A stretch of DNA of 46,850 nt from Chloroflexota bacterium (GTDB lineage: Bacteria; Chloroflexota; Anaerolineae; Anaerolineales; Anaerolineaceae): the NCBI GenBank assembly GCA_012797815.1, contig JAAZOK010000043.1, forward strand, positions 1-46,850. Reading direction: 5' to 3'. The position numbers and the translations under genes are program-made. The notes beneath the pieces are model-generated. The model ran no database searches. It was not told the DNA's origin and was given only the letters and a program-made list of their open reading frames with translations. Numbering within the stretch: the first letter of the stretch is position 1; the number at the start of each line of letters is the position of its first letter. Positions 17,916 through 27,402 of the stretch are shown here, in pieces.

Positions 17916-18830
17916 TTACTTTACAGTGATGTAATCTTCGGCAACGATTTCCTGTCCGGCATCGGAGAGAATGTAGTCAATGAATGCCTTGGCTAAGCCA
18001 TCAGCAGGACCATTGGTGAGAAGGTTCAGAGGGCGGAAAATGCTGTAGGAACCGTTCTTTACATTTTCAACGGTGGGGGCAACACCATCAATAGCAACGC
18101 CATTGACCGAGTCGTTCAGGTAGCCGAAGGAAAGGAAACCAACGGTATTGGGGGTGGTGGAAACCACGGTCAGTACCTGCCCATTGGATTGCTGTAATAA
18201 AGCATCTTCGCTAATGGGATCGGTGACGGATTCGCCATTGGCATCTTTGTAGGTCATGACCAATTCTTCGAAAGCCGCACGGGTGCCGGAACCCTCTTCA
18301 CGAGAAACGACCACGATTGCTGCATCAGGACCACCAACTTCGGAAAGATTGGTAATGGTGCCGGAGAAGATATCGCGAACCTGTTCGATGGAAAGCGTGG
18401 GGATCTCAAGGTCGGGATTGGTGATGATAGCGATACCGTCGAAAGCGATCGTGTAAACGTTTAGATCGGGGTAGGTTTCCATTTCGCTGGATTTGATCTC
18501 ACGGGAAGCTGAACCGATATCTACAGTCCCATCTCCGGCGGAGGTGACACCAACACTGGAACCACCACCCTGGATCTCGATGACGACGTCAGGATTGGCT
18601 TCCATGAAGGCTTCAGACAGTGTTTCGGCAAGCGGCTGTACGGTTGTGGAACCGGCGATCTGTACTTGCCCAGAGAGGGTTTCCTCTGCTGGAGCAGCTT
18701 CTTCTTCCATCGGGGCAGCTTCTTCAGCGGTGGGCGCAGCAGTTGGGGTAGCTGCGGCAGTGCTGCAAGCACCTAAAAGCAGGGCACTTACCAGCATGAC
18801 ACTTAACAAACCAAAATACTTACGAGACAT
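17916..18830 (-). CDS. pstS: Phosphate-binding lipoprotein PstS
   Basis: A 304-residue substrate-binding protein of the phosphate importer. The lipoprotein signal ends in LLGAC, so Cys22 is lipidated. An Ala/Thr/Pro/Glu-rich linker (to about residue 50) tethers the domain to the membrane. Phosphate-contacting segments are AGSTTVQPLAE, GGGSSVGV, DIGSASRE and REEGSGTRAAFE. It is the first pst gene, with an AAGGAG ribosome binding site and a Pho-box promoter directly upstream. The 113-bp gap from phoR and this promoter suggest it is transcribed both with phoBR and on its own. Confidence 0.97.
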   Translation of the reverse strand: MSRKYFGLLSVMLVSALLLGACSTAAATPTAAPTAEEAAPMEEEAAPAEETLSGQVQIAGSTTVQPLAETLSEAFMEANPDVVIEIQGGGSSVGVTSAGDGTVDIGSASREIKSSEMETYPDLNVYTIAFDGIAIITNPDLEIPTLSIEQVRDIFSGTITNLSEVGGPDAAIVVVSREEGSGTRAAFEELVMTYKDANGESVTDPISEDALLQQSNGQVLTVVSTTPNTVGFLSFGYLNDSVNGVAIDGVAPTVENVKNGSYSIFRPLNLLTNGPADGLAKAFIDYILSDAGQEIVAEDYITVK

Positions 18831-18864
18831 TCTTTCTTTTCTCCTTGTTTAGTTGATGCCTAGA

Positions 18865-18919
18865 ATCATACAAGGCAGCTTTTAACACCGAGTGAGAGAA
18901 AGGTTAAGGTTTGATTAAG
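18865..18919 (-). promoter_or_regulatory. Pho box and promoter of pstSCAB-phoU
   Basis: On the minus strand two direct repeats, CTTAATCA and CTTAACCT, are separated by AAC (18901-18919). This is exactly the 8-3-8 layout of the cyanobacterial Pho box, consensus YTTAAYYW. A -10-like TATGAT lies at 18865-18870 with no good -35, as expected for an activator-dependent promoter; TTAAAA near 18879-18884 is an alternative -10. The likely binder is the PhoB encoded just upstream. Confidence 0.72.
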
Positions 18920-18943
18920 GATTTTGCAAAAAAGGATTTCTGT

Positions 18944-20308
18944 TTAATGGGAAATGGGGATGGAAAAATAGAAAGTGCTGCCCTGATTGACCACACTCTC
19001 CACCCATAATTTCCCCTGGTGTGCCTGAACCAGATGGCGTGCAATGGAAAGCCCCAACCCCGTGCCACTCTTTGACCGGGAGCGATCGGTTTTGTAGAAG
19101 CGTTCGAATATGCGGTCAATATCTTTCTGGGGAATGCCGATACCGGTATCCTGTACGGCGAAGACGATCGTACCGGTTTGTTGGATCGCTGATACATGGA
19201 TATTCCCTCCGGGAGGTGTGAACTTGATGGCGTTGTGAATCAGATTGATGAGCACCTGCTCCAGGCGCGCTTCATCGATCATGATGGAAGGCAGTTTTTC
19301 AGAACACTCCCGGGAAAAATGTAAGCCAGCCCGTTCAGCCTGTACCTGCATGCGATTGGCGGCACTTTCCAGCAGTGCACACGGAGCGACGATCTTTTTT
19401 TGCAAAGGTACCAGCCCGGATTCGATGCGGGATAGCTCCAGTAATTCCTGCACCAACTGGGTCAGGTTATCGATCTCCTTCTCCATTTGTGCTAAGAAGC
19501 GCTGTTGCGCAGGCGGGTCATTCATGGCACCATCGCTTAGTGTCTCAGTGATGAGTTTCAGGGAGGTGAGGGGAGTGCGCAGTTCGTGTGATACGTTGCT
19601 GACAAAGTCGCGCCGTACGACCTCGAGTTGGTGTAAGCGGGTGATATCCTGAAAAAGAAAAAGGATATTCCCTTCACTATATGGATCGAGGGGGGTGGCA
19701 ATACATTGTAAATAATTCCGGTTTATGCTGGTTTCAAGCTGCATGGTGAGCTGGACTTTTTTTTGTTGGCATTCCTGCCATAATTCCTGCACCTTGTAAT
19801 GGCGGATGGTCTCGACCAGGGTTTGCCCGCTGACCGCATTTTCCGGGATGTTGAACATGCGCTTGGTAGCCTGATTTACGATACGAACAATGCCATTGTG
19901 ATCGACGATGCAGATGCCATCGTTCAAATTCTCGAGAATGCTGGCCAGATAGCGTTGTTGCGAGATCAGATCGGCAATGATGTCATCCGATTGAGACGCA
20001 TTCTTTATAGCCACAGTAGCCAGAGCACCGATCTCATCGGGGCGGTGGATATATTTTTCAATCTTGAGTGAATCTGCATCTTTTCCTGTTAAAAACCGTC
20101 TGATGTAGCGCAGTGGCTTTTGTGTCAAAGTTTGGAAAAGAAAGGCTGATGCAGCTTCAAGCAGGAGCAGCACCAGTAAGTGGGGATAATAAGTTGATAA
20201 CAGGTCGCGTAAAGAGATATCCACGATCCCCAGGGTTGGTATGGAAAATAAAATGAGGATGGTGATAAGAAGGAACCCTAAATAAAATTGCCAAAATAGG
20301 GAAGGCAT
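18944..20308 (-). CDS. phoR: Phosphate regulon sensor histidine kinase PhoR
   Basis: A 454-residue membrane-bound kinase. Two hydrophobic segments (about 5-27 and 42-60) are joined by only a short loop, so it has no sizeable periplasmic sensor; this fits PhoR, which reads the PstSCAB-PhoU state. A PAS-like domain (about 115-225) follows. The HisKA phospho-acceptor is His241 in SHELRTP, and the ATPase boxes are NLIHNAIKF (355-363), DTGIG (387-391) and GTGLGL (415-420). It lies 7 bp after phoB. Confidence 0.95.
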   Translation of the reverse strand: MPSLFWQFYLGFLLITILILFSIPTLGIVDISLRDLLSTYYPHLLVLLLLEAASAFLFQTLTQKPLRYIRRFLTGKDADSLKIEKYIHRPDEIGALATVAIKNASQSDDIIADLISQQRYLASILENLNDGICIVDHNGIVRIVNQATKRMFNIPENAVSGQTLVETIRHYKVQELWQECQQKKVQLTMQLETSINRNYLQCIATPLDPYSEGNILFLFQDITRLHQLEVVRRDFVSNVSHELRTPLTSLKLITETLSDGAMNDPPAQQRFLAQMEKEIDNLTQLVQELLELSRIESGLVPLQKKIVAPCALLESAANRMQVQAERAGLHFSRECSEKLPSIMIDEARLEQVLINLIHNAIKFTPPGGNIHVSAIQQTGTIVFAVQDTGIGIPQKDIDRIFERFYKTDRSRSKSGTGLGLSIARHLVQAHQGKLWVESVVNQGSTFYFSIPISH

Positions 20309-20315
20309 GAATACC

Positions 20316-21017
20316 CTATCCGTCGAAACGGTAACCAGCGCTACGCACTGTCATAATACGGGTCGGTTCGGCGGGATTTTGTTCGATCTTCTCACGCAGC
20401 CAGCGCACGTGTACATCTACCGTGCGACTGTCCCCGAAGTAATCCCACCCCCATACTTTTTCCAGGATCTGTTCACGACTGAGGACGTGTCCTTTGTTTT
20501 CGGCAAAGTAGATCAGCAGGTCGTATTCTTTGGGTTTGATATCCACGATATTTTCATTGACCAGCACCTCCCGCCGCACCTGGTCGATGGTGAGATTGCC
20601 AAATACGTATCTTTTCTTCTGATCTCTGGGAGTATCTTGATTTTCCTGAATGATGCGAGCACGGCGCAGCAGCGCCTTGACGCGGGCGATCAATTCACGC
20701 ATACTGAAGGGTTTGGTGAGATAGTCATCGGCTCCCACTTCGAGCCCCACTACACGGTCGATCTCGTCGTCGCGGGCAGTGAGCATCAAAATCGGAGTGG
20801 TCATATCTTTGCGAATGATGCGGCAGACCTCAAAACCATCCATTCCAGGTAACATGATATCCAGTAAGATCAGGTCGGGCGGGTCATTCCGTGCTATCTC
20901 CACTGCGCTATTGCCGTCAGAGGCGGTCTCAACGCTGTAGCCCTGATGGGTCAGGTTGTAAACCAGGGTTTCCTGGAGGGTGAGATCATCTTCTACGATC
21001 AGAATCTTTTCTGCCAT
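20316..21017 (-). CDS. phoB: Phosphate regulon response regulator PhoB
   Basis: A 233-residue OmpR/PhoB-type regulator. The receiver domain has the acidic pair EDD (9-11), the phospho-acceptor Asp53 (LLDIMLPG) and LTKPF with the conserved Lys. A winged-helix DNA-binding domain follows, with [19 protein letters not shown] and the terminal SAGYRF signature. Its 5' end overlaps the glycosyltransferase gene by 32 bp in another frame. No strong Shine-Dalgarno is visible, so translation may depend on the upstream gene. It is the probable activator of the Pho box before pstS. Confidence 0.96.
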   Translation of the reverse strand: MAEKILIVEDDLTLQETLVYNLTHQGYSVETASDGNSAVEIARNDPPDLILLDIMLPGMDGFEVCRIIRKDMTTPILMLTARDDEIDRVVGLEVGADDYLTKPFSMRELIARVKALLRRARIIQENQDTPRDQKKRYVFGNLTIDQVRREVLVNENIVDIKPKEYDLLIYFAENKGHVLSREQILEKVWGWDYFGDSRTVDVHVRWLREKIEQNPAEPTRIMTVRSAGYRFDG

Positions 21018-22218
21018 ATTTTTTCACTTTCTGAAAGACATCCATGAGCTGGCGGGCAGTTTCCTGCCGGCTGAAATGGCTTTCTACATATACTCTACCA
21101 TTAAGTCCCATTGTATTACACCGCATGGGATCGTGGTAAAGGGTTCGGATAGCATCGGCAACCGCTGTCGGGTCACCGGGTTGTGCAAAGATACCACACT
21201 GTGCCTGTTCTACCACCTGGCGGATGACCCCATCGATGACCAGGACGATGGCTTTGGCGGCTGCCATATAATCAAAAACCTTGTTGGGATAAGTGGTCTT
21301 ATACATCTCGATCGGTTTCAAGATCGCCACACAACAATCGGCTGCCTGCATGACCCGTCCCATTTCTTTTTTTTCAACCGGAGGGAGGAAGGAGACATTT
21401 TGCAATTCTTTTTGCTGTGCCAGTTGCACGAGTGCTGTTTTTTCCTTGCCGTCTCCGATGAAAACGAAATGGATGGCTTTGGTGGATCGTAGAATTTGAG
21501 CGCTTTCAAGCAAGAGCGCCAGGTCGTTGGACATGCCATGTGCGCCGGTGTAAAAGACCAGAAATTTCCCTTCCAGATGGTGGGCGGAGCGGAACGCATC
21601 CCCATTCCCTTCCAGCGGGAACATGCTGACATCTACTCCGTTGGGTACCAGAATAACCTGTCGGGCGCCGCGCTGACGAACATGTTCGCTATAGCCGGGG
21701 GAATTGACCACGACTGTATCCGCATGTCGGTATAGGAATTTTTCAAGCCATTGCGATAGGCGAATGATGACGCTGTTGTTCAACACACCCACCGCGATCG
21801 CGAATGCTGGCCATAGGTCACGAACCTCGAAGACAAAAGGCACCCCCTTCAACCTGGCTACCAGCCAGGCAGTCATGCCCTGAAAGATGGGAGGGGATGT
21901 ACCCCATACCACATCGACCCTGCGTACCCGTACTGCTCGCAAGAAAGAAGAAACCATGAAAGAGAAAAAGCTGATCAAACGGTGGAAAAAACTGCGGTGC
22001 AGTGCCGGGTACGTATATGTGCGATAAATGGTGATACCCTTTTCATGGATGATCTTTTTTTGCTCGTTGGTAGTTTTGCCGGTCAGGTAACTAATGGGGC
22101 TGGCGATGATGGTAACCTGATGCCCTAGCTGTACCAACGCACGCGCCATCTCATGGTGACGGGTGCCACCTGGTTCATCGATGGCTGCGAAAGCCTGGTG
22201 AATGAGCAAAATATGCAT
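20986..22218 (-). CDS. GT4-family glycosyltransferase
   Basis: A 410-residue retaining glycosyltransferase with GT-B fold. The N-terminal loop [14 protein letters not shown] and the segment [13 protein letters not shown] are typical of the WcaI/WbuB-like branch. In the C-terminal donor domain VPNGVD, FYTGAHG and [16 protein letters not shown] supply the nucleotide-sugar site. It probably adds a sugar during surface polysaccharide assembly. It lies 9 bp after the heparinase-like gene and its last 32 bp overlap phoB. The C-terminal [14 protein letters not shown] is the part read through phoB. Confidence 0.92.
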   Translation of the reverse strand: MHILLIHQAFAAIDEPGGTRHHEMARALVQLGHQVTIIASPISYLTGKTTNEQKKIIHEKGITIYRTYTYPALHRSFFHRLISFFSFMVSSFLRAVRVRRVDVVWGTSPPIFQGMTAWLVARLKGVPFVFEVRDLWPAFAIAVGVLNNSVIIRLSQWLEKFLYRHADTVVVNSPGYSEHVRQRGARQVILVPNGVDVSMFPLEGNGDAFRSAHHLEGKFLVFYTGAHGMSNDLALLLESAQILRSTKAIHFVFIGDGKEKTALVQLAQQKELQNVSFLPPVEKKEMGRVMQAADCCVAILKPIEMYKTTYPNKVFDYMAAAKAIVLVIDGVIRQVVEQAQCGIFAQPGDPTAVADAIRTLYHDPMRCNTMGLNGRVYVESHFSRQETARQLMDVFQKVKKYGRKDSDRRR

Positions 22219-22227
22219 ATCCCGATT

Positions 22228-24162
22228 TTACTCTGAACTTTCCGCTAAAGAGGCAAACTGCCATAAAGTGCGAATGGTGAGCGGCAGGCTGGTATCCATT
22301 CCATATAAGATTGATAGAGCTGGTTGTTTCAACGCATAAGTGGGAGAAAACCAGCCGTAATGGGTGATATCCAGATCGATGTGCCCTGCCAGCCAGGTAC
22401 CGGCACGGATGATACTGCACCGGGCATCCCCCTTCAGGCTATTGCTAAATTGCAGGCTGAAGGCAGGATCCTTAAAACGGATGCCATCTTCTGTAAGCGT
22501 GAAAGACAGATCAGGCAACAACCAGTGCAGGTAAATGCGATGGGATTGGGAAGTTTCGGATTGTAAAACATCATTGATTTCCCAGTTGGCAGGCGGGATG
22601 TGTCGCAGCGTGCGTTGGTGGATGATTCCCAGCTCGCGGTATCCGTCATGACGAGCCGTGATGGAGAATGCATCACTTGCAAGGATGTGTGCATTTGCCC
22701 AATCCAACCACATGAAGCGACTGGTGGGCAGCATCTGATCCAAACCATCCACAGTGACGGTGTTATGCACGCGCGTGCTGCGCAGGGCGTTACACCAGGG
22801 TTCAGGAGCGTTGTAAAGGTAGGTTCCGGCGTCCAGCGCCAGATTCTGTCCGGCATGCCAGATCTCGACATGCAGTTGGTCTGCGTGAGCGGGGCGGGAC
22901 TGATATGATACAGCCCGCATGCTTGCCCAATCCTGATTATTTCCCAATCTCAACGGACTGCTGGGGTTTTGAGCGCGAATGGGTTGCGGGAGAATACCCA
23001 ACCAGCGCGATTTTTCATCCCATGCACCGGCAGGGAACAGATCCTGCTGCAGGAATAGTCTGCCGGTAGCCTGTAAGGTGGAGCGATAATCCAGATGGTC
23101 AGCCTCGAGCAGTGGCAGAACATTGGAGCCGTCTTGATGCCCCAGATTAGGAGAGTACCCCGAAATGAGGTCAAGCTGGTTATATAAAAGAATGGTGGAT
23201 GCCGCCAATTTTTCTTGAATGGGACGGGGAAGTTCTTCACCCACATTTTTGGCAAGCACCGCCAGCCATACGGCTTCATCCAGCATCAAGCGCTGGTAAT
23301 TGGCGCTGTGCTGGATATAGGTGCCATCTGCTGCGATCTGATCTTGGATAGCCTGGTTGAAAATCTTCCACCCCAGCCGTTTCCACCTGGGGGCGGATGG
23401 GTATTCTTTGAGCAGCAGCCCGGCGCTGTATAATCCCACTGCTTCGGAGATGAGATGGTTGTTGCGTTGAGAGCGGGCGTAGCACAGGGTAGGGGGAATG
23501 CGGGCAGCATTGAGCGCCACTGCCAGGCGGATGCTTTGCAGCAATTCCGCCGAAGGTCCGGGTTCCTGCGAAAATACCTGGTGGGCAAAACATAGGGCAA
23601 GGATGCGCAGAGCCGCTTCCTGTCCGGAGGTCCAGTTGATACCCATGTAAGGAGGATTCAAGCGGGCGAATTCAGCCAGGTAGCGCTGGAGAGCGATCTG
23701 GTAACGCGAGTCGCGGGTGATATGCCAGGCTCTGGCAAGGGTAAATGCCCAGGAAAAGCGCGCAGGTTCCCACACCAATTTGATATCCTCACCTGGATAA
23801 GCTTTCGTTCGCTCCAGGTCACTCCAATGCAATAAAGCTGTGTGGGGGGAAAGATCCAGCTGGGTGGGGTATCCGTCGAACAGGGTAATGTGACCTGCCA
23901 GCAGGGCATTTGCTGAATCTAAAAGAGCCGGCAGCGTTTTGGATGAGAAGGACTCCATTTCCTGTGGAGAAGGCAGTGGGAAGAGTGATTGCCCCTGCCG
24001 GGGCAGGCGCTGCTGCAAGGCATCCAGCAGCGGTGCACTGGTACGGGCTTTAAAAAAGCCGGTGTGCAGCCCGAGCTGATAAACGGCATACTGGCTGACG
24101 GCTTTACAACCCAGATGGAAAGTGGTACTCAGCAATCTGTGCAGCCGGGAAACTTTTCTCAT
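22228..24162 (-). CDS. Heparinase II/III-family protein (alginate-lyase-like)
   Basis: A 644-residue protein with an alpha/alpha-toroid N-terminal half (about 100-330) and a beta-sandwich C-terminal half (about 380-640), as in heparinase II/III. RSQRNNHLISEAVGLYSAG holds the Asn-His pair seen in the toroid, and ALDAGTYLYNAPEPW followed by RVHNTVTVDG is the conserved core of the C-terminal domain. No signal peptide is obvious, although family members often act outside the cell or in the periplasm. In polysaccharide clusters these proteins often accompany a two-domain oxidoreductase, as here (4-bp gap). Lyase activity is inferred. Confidence 0.88.
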   Translation of the reverse strand: MRKVSRLHRLLSTTFHLGCKAVSQYAVYQLGLHTGFFKARTSAPLLDALQQRLPRQGQSLFPLPSPQEMESFSSKTLPALLDSANALLAGHITLFDGYPTQLDLSPHTALLHWSDLERTKAYPGEDIKLVWEPARFSWAFTLARAWHITRDSRYQIALQRYLAEFARLNPPYMGINWTSGQEAALRILALCFAHQVFSQEPGPSAELLQSIRLAVALNAARIPPTLCYARSQRNNHLISEAVGLYSAGLLLKEYPSAPRWKRLGWKIFNQAIQDQIAADGTYIQHSANYQRLMLDEAVWLAVLAKNVGEELPRPIQEKLAASTILLYNQLDLISGYSPNLGHQDGSNVLPLLEADHLDYRSTLQATGRLFLQQDLFPAGAWDEKSRWLGILPQPIRAQNPSSPLRLGNNQDWASMRAVSYQSRPAHADQLHVEIWHAGQNLALDAGTYLYNAPEPWCNALRSTRVHNTVTVDGLDQMLPTSRFMWLDWANAHILASDAFSITARHDGYRELGIIHQRTLRHIPPANWEINDVLQSETSQSHRIYLHWLLPDLSFTLTEDGIRFKDPAFSLQFSNSLKGDARCSIIRAGTWLAGHIDLDITHYGWFSPTYALKQPALSILYGMDTSLPLTIRTLWQFASLAESSE

Positions 24163-24166
24163 AAGG

Positions 24167-26314
24167 TCAGGCTAATTCAATCCGGGTTTTCTGTGCCGCC
24201 GCTTGACCAGCCAGGATGGCAATACGACTGACCGCCAGCATTTGGTTGTAAGGAATAGGGGCTTTCCCTGTGGAGCGGATCGCTTCTACGAAGGCAGCCC
24301 ATGAAGCTGCATGCCCTTTATCCTGACGGAGTGGTGAACGGAATTTCTTTCTATTGCCATTAGCAGTCAGTGACAAACTACGGAAATCATCCAGCACTGC
24401 TACTTTGCCACCGCAGAAAACCTCTACACGCTCCTTGGGAAAGGTTTTATCGCCGTTGGCAAGATAAGCGATAGATCCGATGGAACCATCCGGAAATTCC
24501 AGGGTGAGTTGCATGTTATCCTGATGATATTTCCCTTGATCCGGCAGGGCGAGAGCCTGTATAGCGCAGGGAGCTTGCCCAACCAAAAAGGTCAGGTAAT
24601 CGATAAAATGACAGGCTTCCCCGATGATCCTACCCCCGCCCTGTATCCGGTCATGCAACCAGTGGTTGGCGGGCAGGAAACCGGCATTGACGGTGTAGTG
24701 AGCATACAATGCCTCGGAACGATTGGAAAGAAAATCTTTCAAATGGAGCGATAATGGCGCAAAGCGACGATTAAAGCCAGCCATCAGCACAGGCGTCTCA
24801 GGTTTGGAAAGCAGCACCTCAATGTCTGCCAGTTCTTGTACGGTGAGTGCCAGCGGTTTCTCACAATAAACGTGCTTTCCACTCTGTAAAGCTTGCAGGG
24901 TTAAAGCCGCATGCTCATCGTGGCGGGTCATAATAACGATACTGTTGATCGATTTATCTTTAAGGAGCTCCTGTGCCGAGGAGCTGGCATAACCAAAAGC
25001 GAATTTAGAAGCGGCATGTTGTGCATTGACGCCGTTGATCGAAGCGATAGCGACCAGATTCGTAGAGGAATTCTTGCGCATAGCCGGAAGAAACGTGGCT
25101 TTGGCATAATTGCCGGCGCCGATCACGCCCACATTCACTTTATCGGTAAGCGTGACCACGGGGTTGACCGCTACATGTGATGCGGCTTTTTGCCCGGTCT
25201 GCGGATAGGTCAGCACTACTCCCAAATAGGGTTCGGCGGTCTTATCGGTGATCAGCGCATAGGCTTTGGCAGCTTCGTTGATGGGGAAGCGGTGCGTGAT
25301 CAGATCGTTCACCAGAAGTTTTTCGCTTTGCAGCAAGGCAACGAATGCCTGCAAATTTCTTCCCTCCGTCCAGCGAACATATCCGAGCGGGTAATCGTGC
25401 CCTTCTTCTTCATAAAGCGGATCATAACGACCGGGTCCGGAAGAACGCGAAACCTGAAAAAACAACTCTTTCTCGTAATAAGGTTTGCGAGGGATGTTGA
25501 GCCCCACCACGCCCAGGGAGATGACGGAGCCGCGGTCACGCGCAATCTCACCCGCCAGATGCACGGTGTCATCACTGCTGGTGGCGGCGCAAATAAGGAC
25601 TGCATCGAAACCGACCCCGCCGGTCAGAGCGGATGTTTTCGCAACGATCTGGTCACGGGCGAAGGCTGCGATACCAGATTTTTTTGCAAATTTCACGCGC
25701 TGAGGGCTGGTATCGACACCGGTGACAAGGCAGCCGTTGGCTGTCACCAGGCGGGTGGTCAACAGTCCCAACAGCCCCAGCCCCACTATTGCCACACGGT
25801 CTCCTAACTGCAGGCGTGCCAGGCGAATGCCGTTCAAAGCAATAGCTCCTAAAGTGGCAAAGCAGGCAGAGTCGAAGGGAATATCATCGGGCAGGTGAGC
25901 CAGCAGGTTTTGCGGGATGACGGCGAATTCTGCATGAACGGCATGATTGCCACCCGCACAAACTACACGGTCACCCACTTTGAAACCCTGCAAACCCTCA
26001 CCCACTTCCACGATCGTGCCAGCAGAAGAATATCCAAGCGCCATGGGTTGGTCGAGACGGTTGAAAGTAGCATCGAGGGTGGTGAGCACGCCTTCTCTTT
26101 TTGCTTTGTCGAGCACCTGTCTGACAAGATCAGGGCGCGAAGATGCTTTTTGAACCAGATTTTTCTCGGCAAATTCCACCAGGGAACGTTCAGTACCAGC
26201 CGAAACCAGAGATGCAGCGGTTCTGACCAGGGCAGTTTTTGCCTTTACCTGGGGAACAGGTATGTCCACCACCTTTGTTTCGCCACTGTTCATGTACTGT
26301 AAAACCTGTTTCAT
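24167..26314 (-). CDS. Two-domain oxidoreductase: zinc-type alcohol dehydrogenase fused to Gfo/Idh/MocA
   Basis: A 715-residue fusion. Residues 1-370 are an MDR alcohol-dehydrogenase domain with cofactor loop VGLGLLG (177-183). Residues 393-715 are a Gfo/Idh/MocA domain with GVIGAGNYAKATFLP (396-410) and EKPLAL (485-490), the latter carrying the catalytic-type Lys. The FNRRFAP and GEACHFIDYL segments are typical of sugar-modifying members. Such fusions occur in polysaccharide gene clusters and probably oxidise a sugar in two steps. It is the first of three tightly packed surface-polysaccharide genes. AGAGG precedes the ATG. It is preceded by a promoter and by the terminator of the sigma operon. 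Confidence 0.93.
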   Translation of the reverse strand: MKQVLQYMNSGETKVVDIPVPQVKAKTALVRTAASLVSAGTERSLVEFAEKNLVQKASSRPDLVRQVLDKAKREGVLTTLDATFNRLDQPMALGYSSAGTIVEVGEGLQGFKVGDRVVCAGGNHAVHAEFAVIPQNLLAHLPDDIPFDSACFATLGAIALNGIRLARLQLGDRVAIVGLGLLGLLTTRLVTANGCLVTGVDTSPQRVKFAKKSGIAAFARDQIVAKTSALTGGVGFDAVLICAATSSDDTVHLAGEIARDRGSVISLGVVGLNIPRKPYYEKELFFQVSRSSGPGRYDPLYEEEGHDYPLGYVRWTEGRNLQAFVALLQSEKLLVNDLITHRFPINEAAKAYALITDKTAEPYLGVVLTYPQTGQKAASHVAVNPVVTLTDKVNVGVIGAGNYAKATFLPAMRKNSSTNLVAIASINGVNAQHAASKFAFGYASSSAQELLKDKSINSIVIMTRHDEHAALTLQALQSGKHVYCEKPLALTVQELADIEVLLSKPETPVLMAGFNRRFAPLSLHLKDFLSNRSEALYAHYTVNAGFLPANHWLHDRIQGGGRIIGEACHFIDYLTFLVGQAPCAIQALALPDQGKYHQDNMQLTLEFPDGSIGSIAYLANGDKTFPKERVEVFCGGKVAVLDDFRSLSLTANGNRKKFRSPLRQDKGHAASWAAFVEAIRSTGKAPIPYNQMLAVSRIAILAGQAAAQKTRIELA

Positions 26315-26344
26315 AGGATCCTCTTCACATTTATGGTTTAAGAA

Positions 26345-26350
26345 ATTATA
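26345..26350 (-). promoter_or_regulatory. Candidate -10 of the polysaccharide operon
   Basis: A perfect TATAAT on the minus strand 31 bp before the two-domain oxidoreductase. The hexamer 17 bp upstream is TTTTAT, a weak -35 that overlaps the T-run of the terminator next to it. Confidence 0.4.
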
Positions 26351-26369
26351 ACTACTTCTGGCAAATAAT

Positions 26370-26401
26370 AAAAAAGGAGCTGATTGAGAAAACAGCTCCT
26401 T
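26370..26401 (-). terminator. Terminator of the sigma/anti-sigma/bactofilin operon
   Basis: A 9-bp stem AAGGAGCTG/CAGCTCCTT (26374-26382 with 26393-26401, 10-nt loop), followed on the minus strand by TTTTTATTATT. It starts 18 bp after the stop codon at 26419. Confidence 0.85.
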
Positions 26402-26418
26402 GTATTTGTGATTTATCT

Positions 26419-27402
26419 TTATCCGGTCGGCGGTGCAGGTGGCTGGATATTTGCTTTTGTTTTTTTCTTGCTGCCCTCATCCAGGATCTTGCCAAAGCGG
26501 CTGATGATGACGCCGCCCATTCCGTAGCATCCGATAATGCCGGTAATGAACAATCCCAAACAGGGGATGAGGGTGATCAGACTGACCAACAATGAACCAA
26601 GCAGTGAACCGACCAGCACCTGCATGATGAACGGCATGTGCAGATATAACCATTGATTTACTTTTTCTCCCAACAGGGCTGCCAGCGCGATCCAACCGAA
26701 CAATGCTGCCAGTAAATAAACGACCAGCAGGATCAGCGCTAGGGGAGAAAGACAAATGGTAATAAGGAATACCAGCCCTATCAGGGGAACTGCAAAAAAG
26801 ACCAGCAGCCCGACCCCCCAGCTAACTGCAGGTTGTGCCTGGATGGTCCCCATCAAGTTATGTGTGGGTTGGGGGAGCAGGAATGCGATCAGACAAGCCA
26901 GAAAACAGAAGACCGCAGTCAGAATCAAGCGCGTGGAGACAATGCGTTCGGCATTTGAAAAATATGGAAAGAGAAAGCTCAGCCCGGACCAGGCAGGTCT
27001 CAAAGCCCCGGGATTGGTGTAGGTGTTGAGATTGCCGGCGATGGTCGCTTGTGGGTCGATAGTCACTTGATGAAAGATCTGATTGAAATCTCCACTGACC
27101 AGTGCACTGGCTGTTAGAGTGGAAGAACCGCCAAGGGCAAAGATGCTGCCGTGGACAGTACCGGCAATGGTGGCGGTGCTGCCGATCAAACTTACATCGC
27201 CGTTGATAATGGCACCCTCTTCGATGGTGATGCTCGATCCGATCACTGCCAGATCGTTATTGATGATCTGACCGTTTGCCAGGGTATAGACCTCACCAAC
27301 CACCAGTGAACCATCGTTGTCGGAGGGTGGGGTGGAGATCTGCGTGCAGCCCACTAATAGTAGAGGAAACAAGAAAAGTATCAGAATCTTATTTTTCCGC
27401 AT
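26419..27402 (-). CDS. Bactofilin-like polymer-forming lipoprotein with C-terminal membrane domain
   Basis: A 327-residue protein. A lipoprotein signal ends in LLLVGC. Residues about 35-130 show short repeated beta-turns (NNDLAVIGSSITIEEG, NGDVSLIGSTATIAG, HGSIFALGGSSTL) like the right-handed beta-helix of bactofilins. The C-terminal half has about five hydrophobic segments, then a basic tail and a Pro-rich end. The lipobox would place the beta-helix outside the membrane, unlike classical cytosolic bactofilins. It overlaps the anti-sigma gene by 14 bp and is the only structural gene in this sigma operon, so it is a candidate target or partner of the envelope response. Function unknown. Confidence 0.75.
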   Translation of the reverse strand: MRKNKILILFLFPLLLVGCTQISTPPSDNDGSLVVGEVYTLANGQIINNDLAVIGSSITIEEGAIINGDVSLIGSTATIAGTVHGSIFALGGSSTLTASALVSGDFNQIFHQVTIDPQATIAGNLNTYTNPGALRPAWSGLSFLFPYFSNAERIVSTRLILTAVFCFLACLIAFLLPQPTHNLMGTIQAQPAVSWGVGLLVFFAVPLIGLVFLITICLSPLALILLVVYLLAALFGWIALAALLGEKVNQWLYLHMPFIMQVLVGSLLGSLLVSLITLIPCLGLFITGIIGCYGMGGVIISRFGKILDEGSKKKTKANIQPPAPPTG

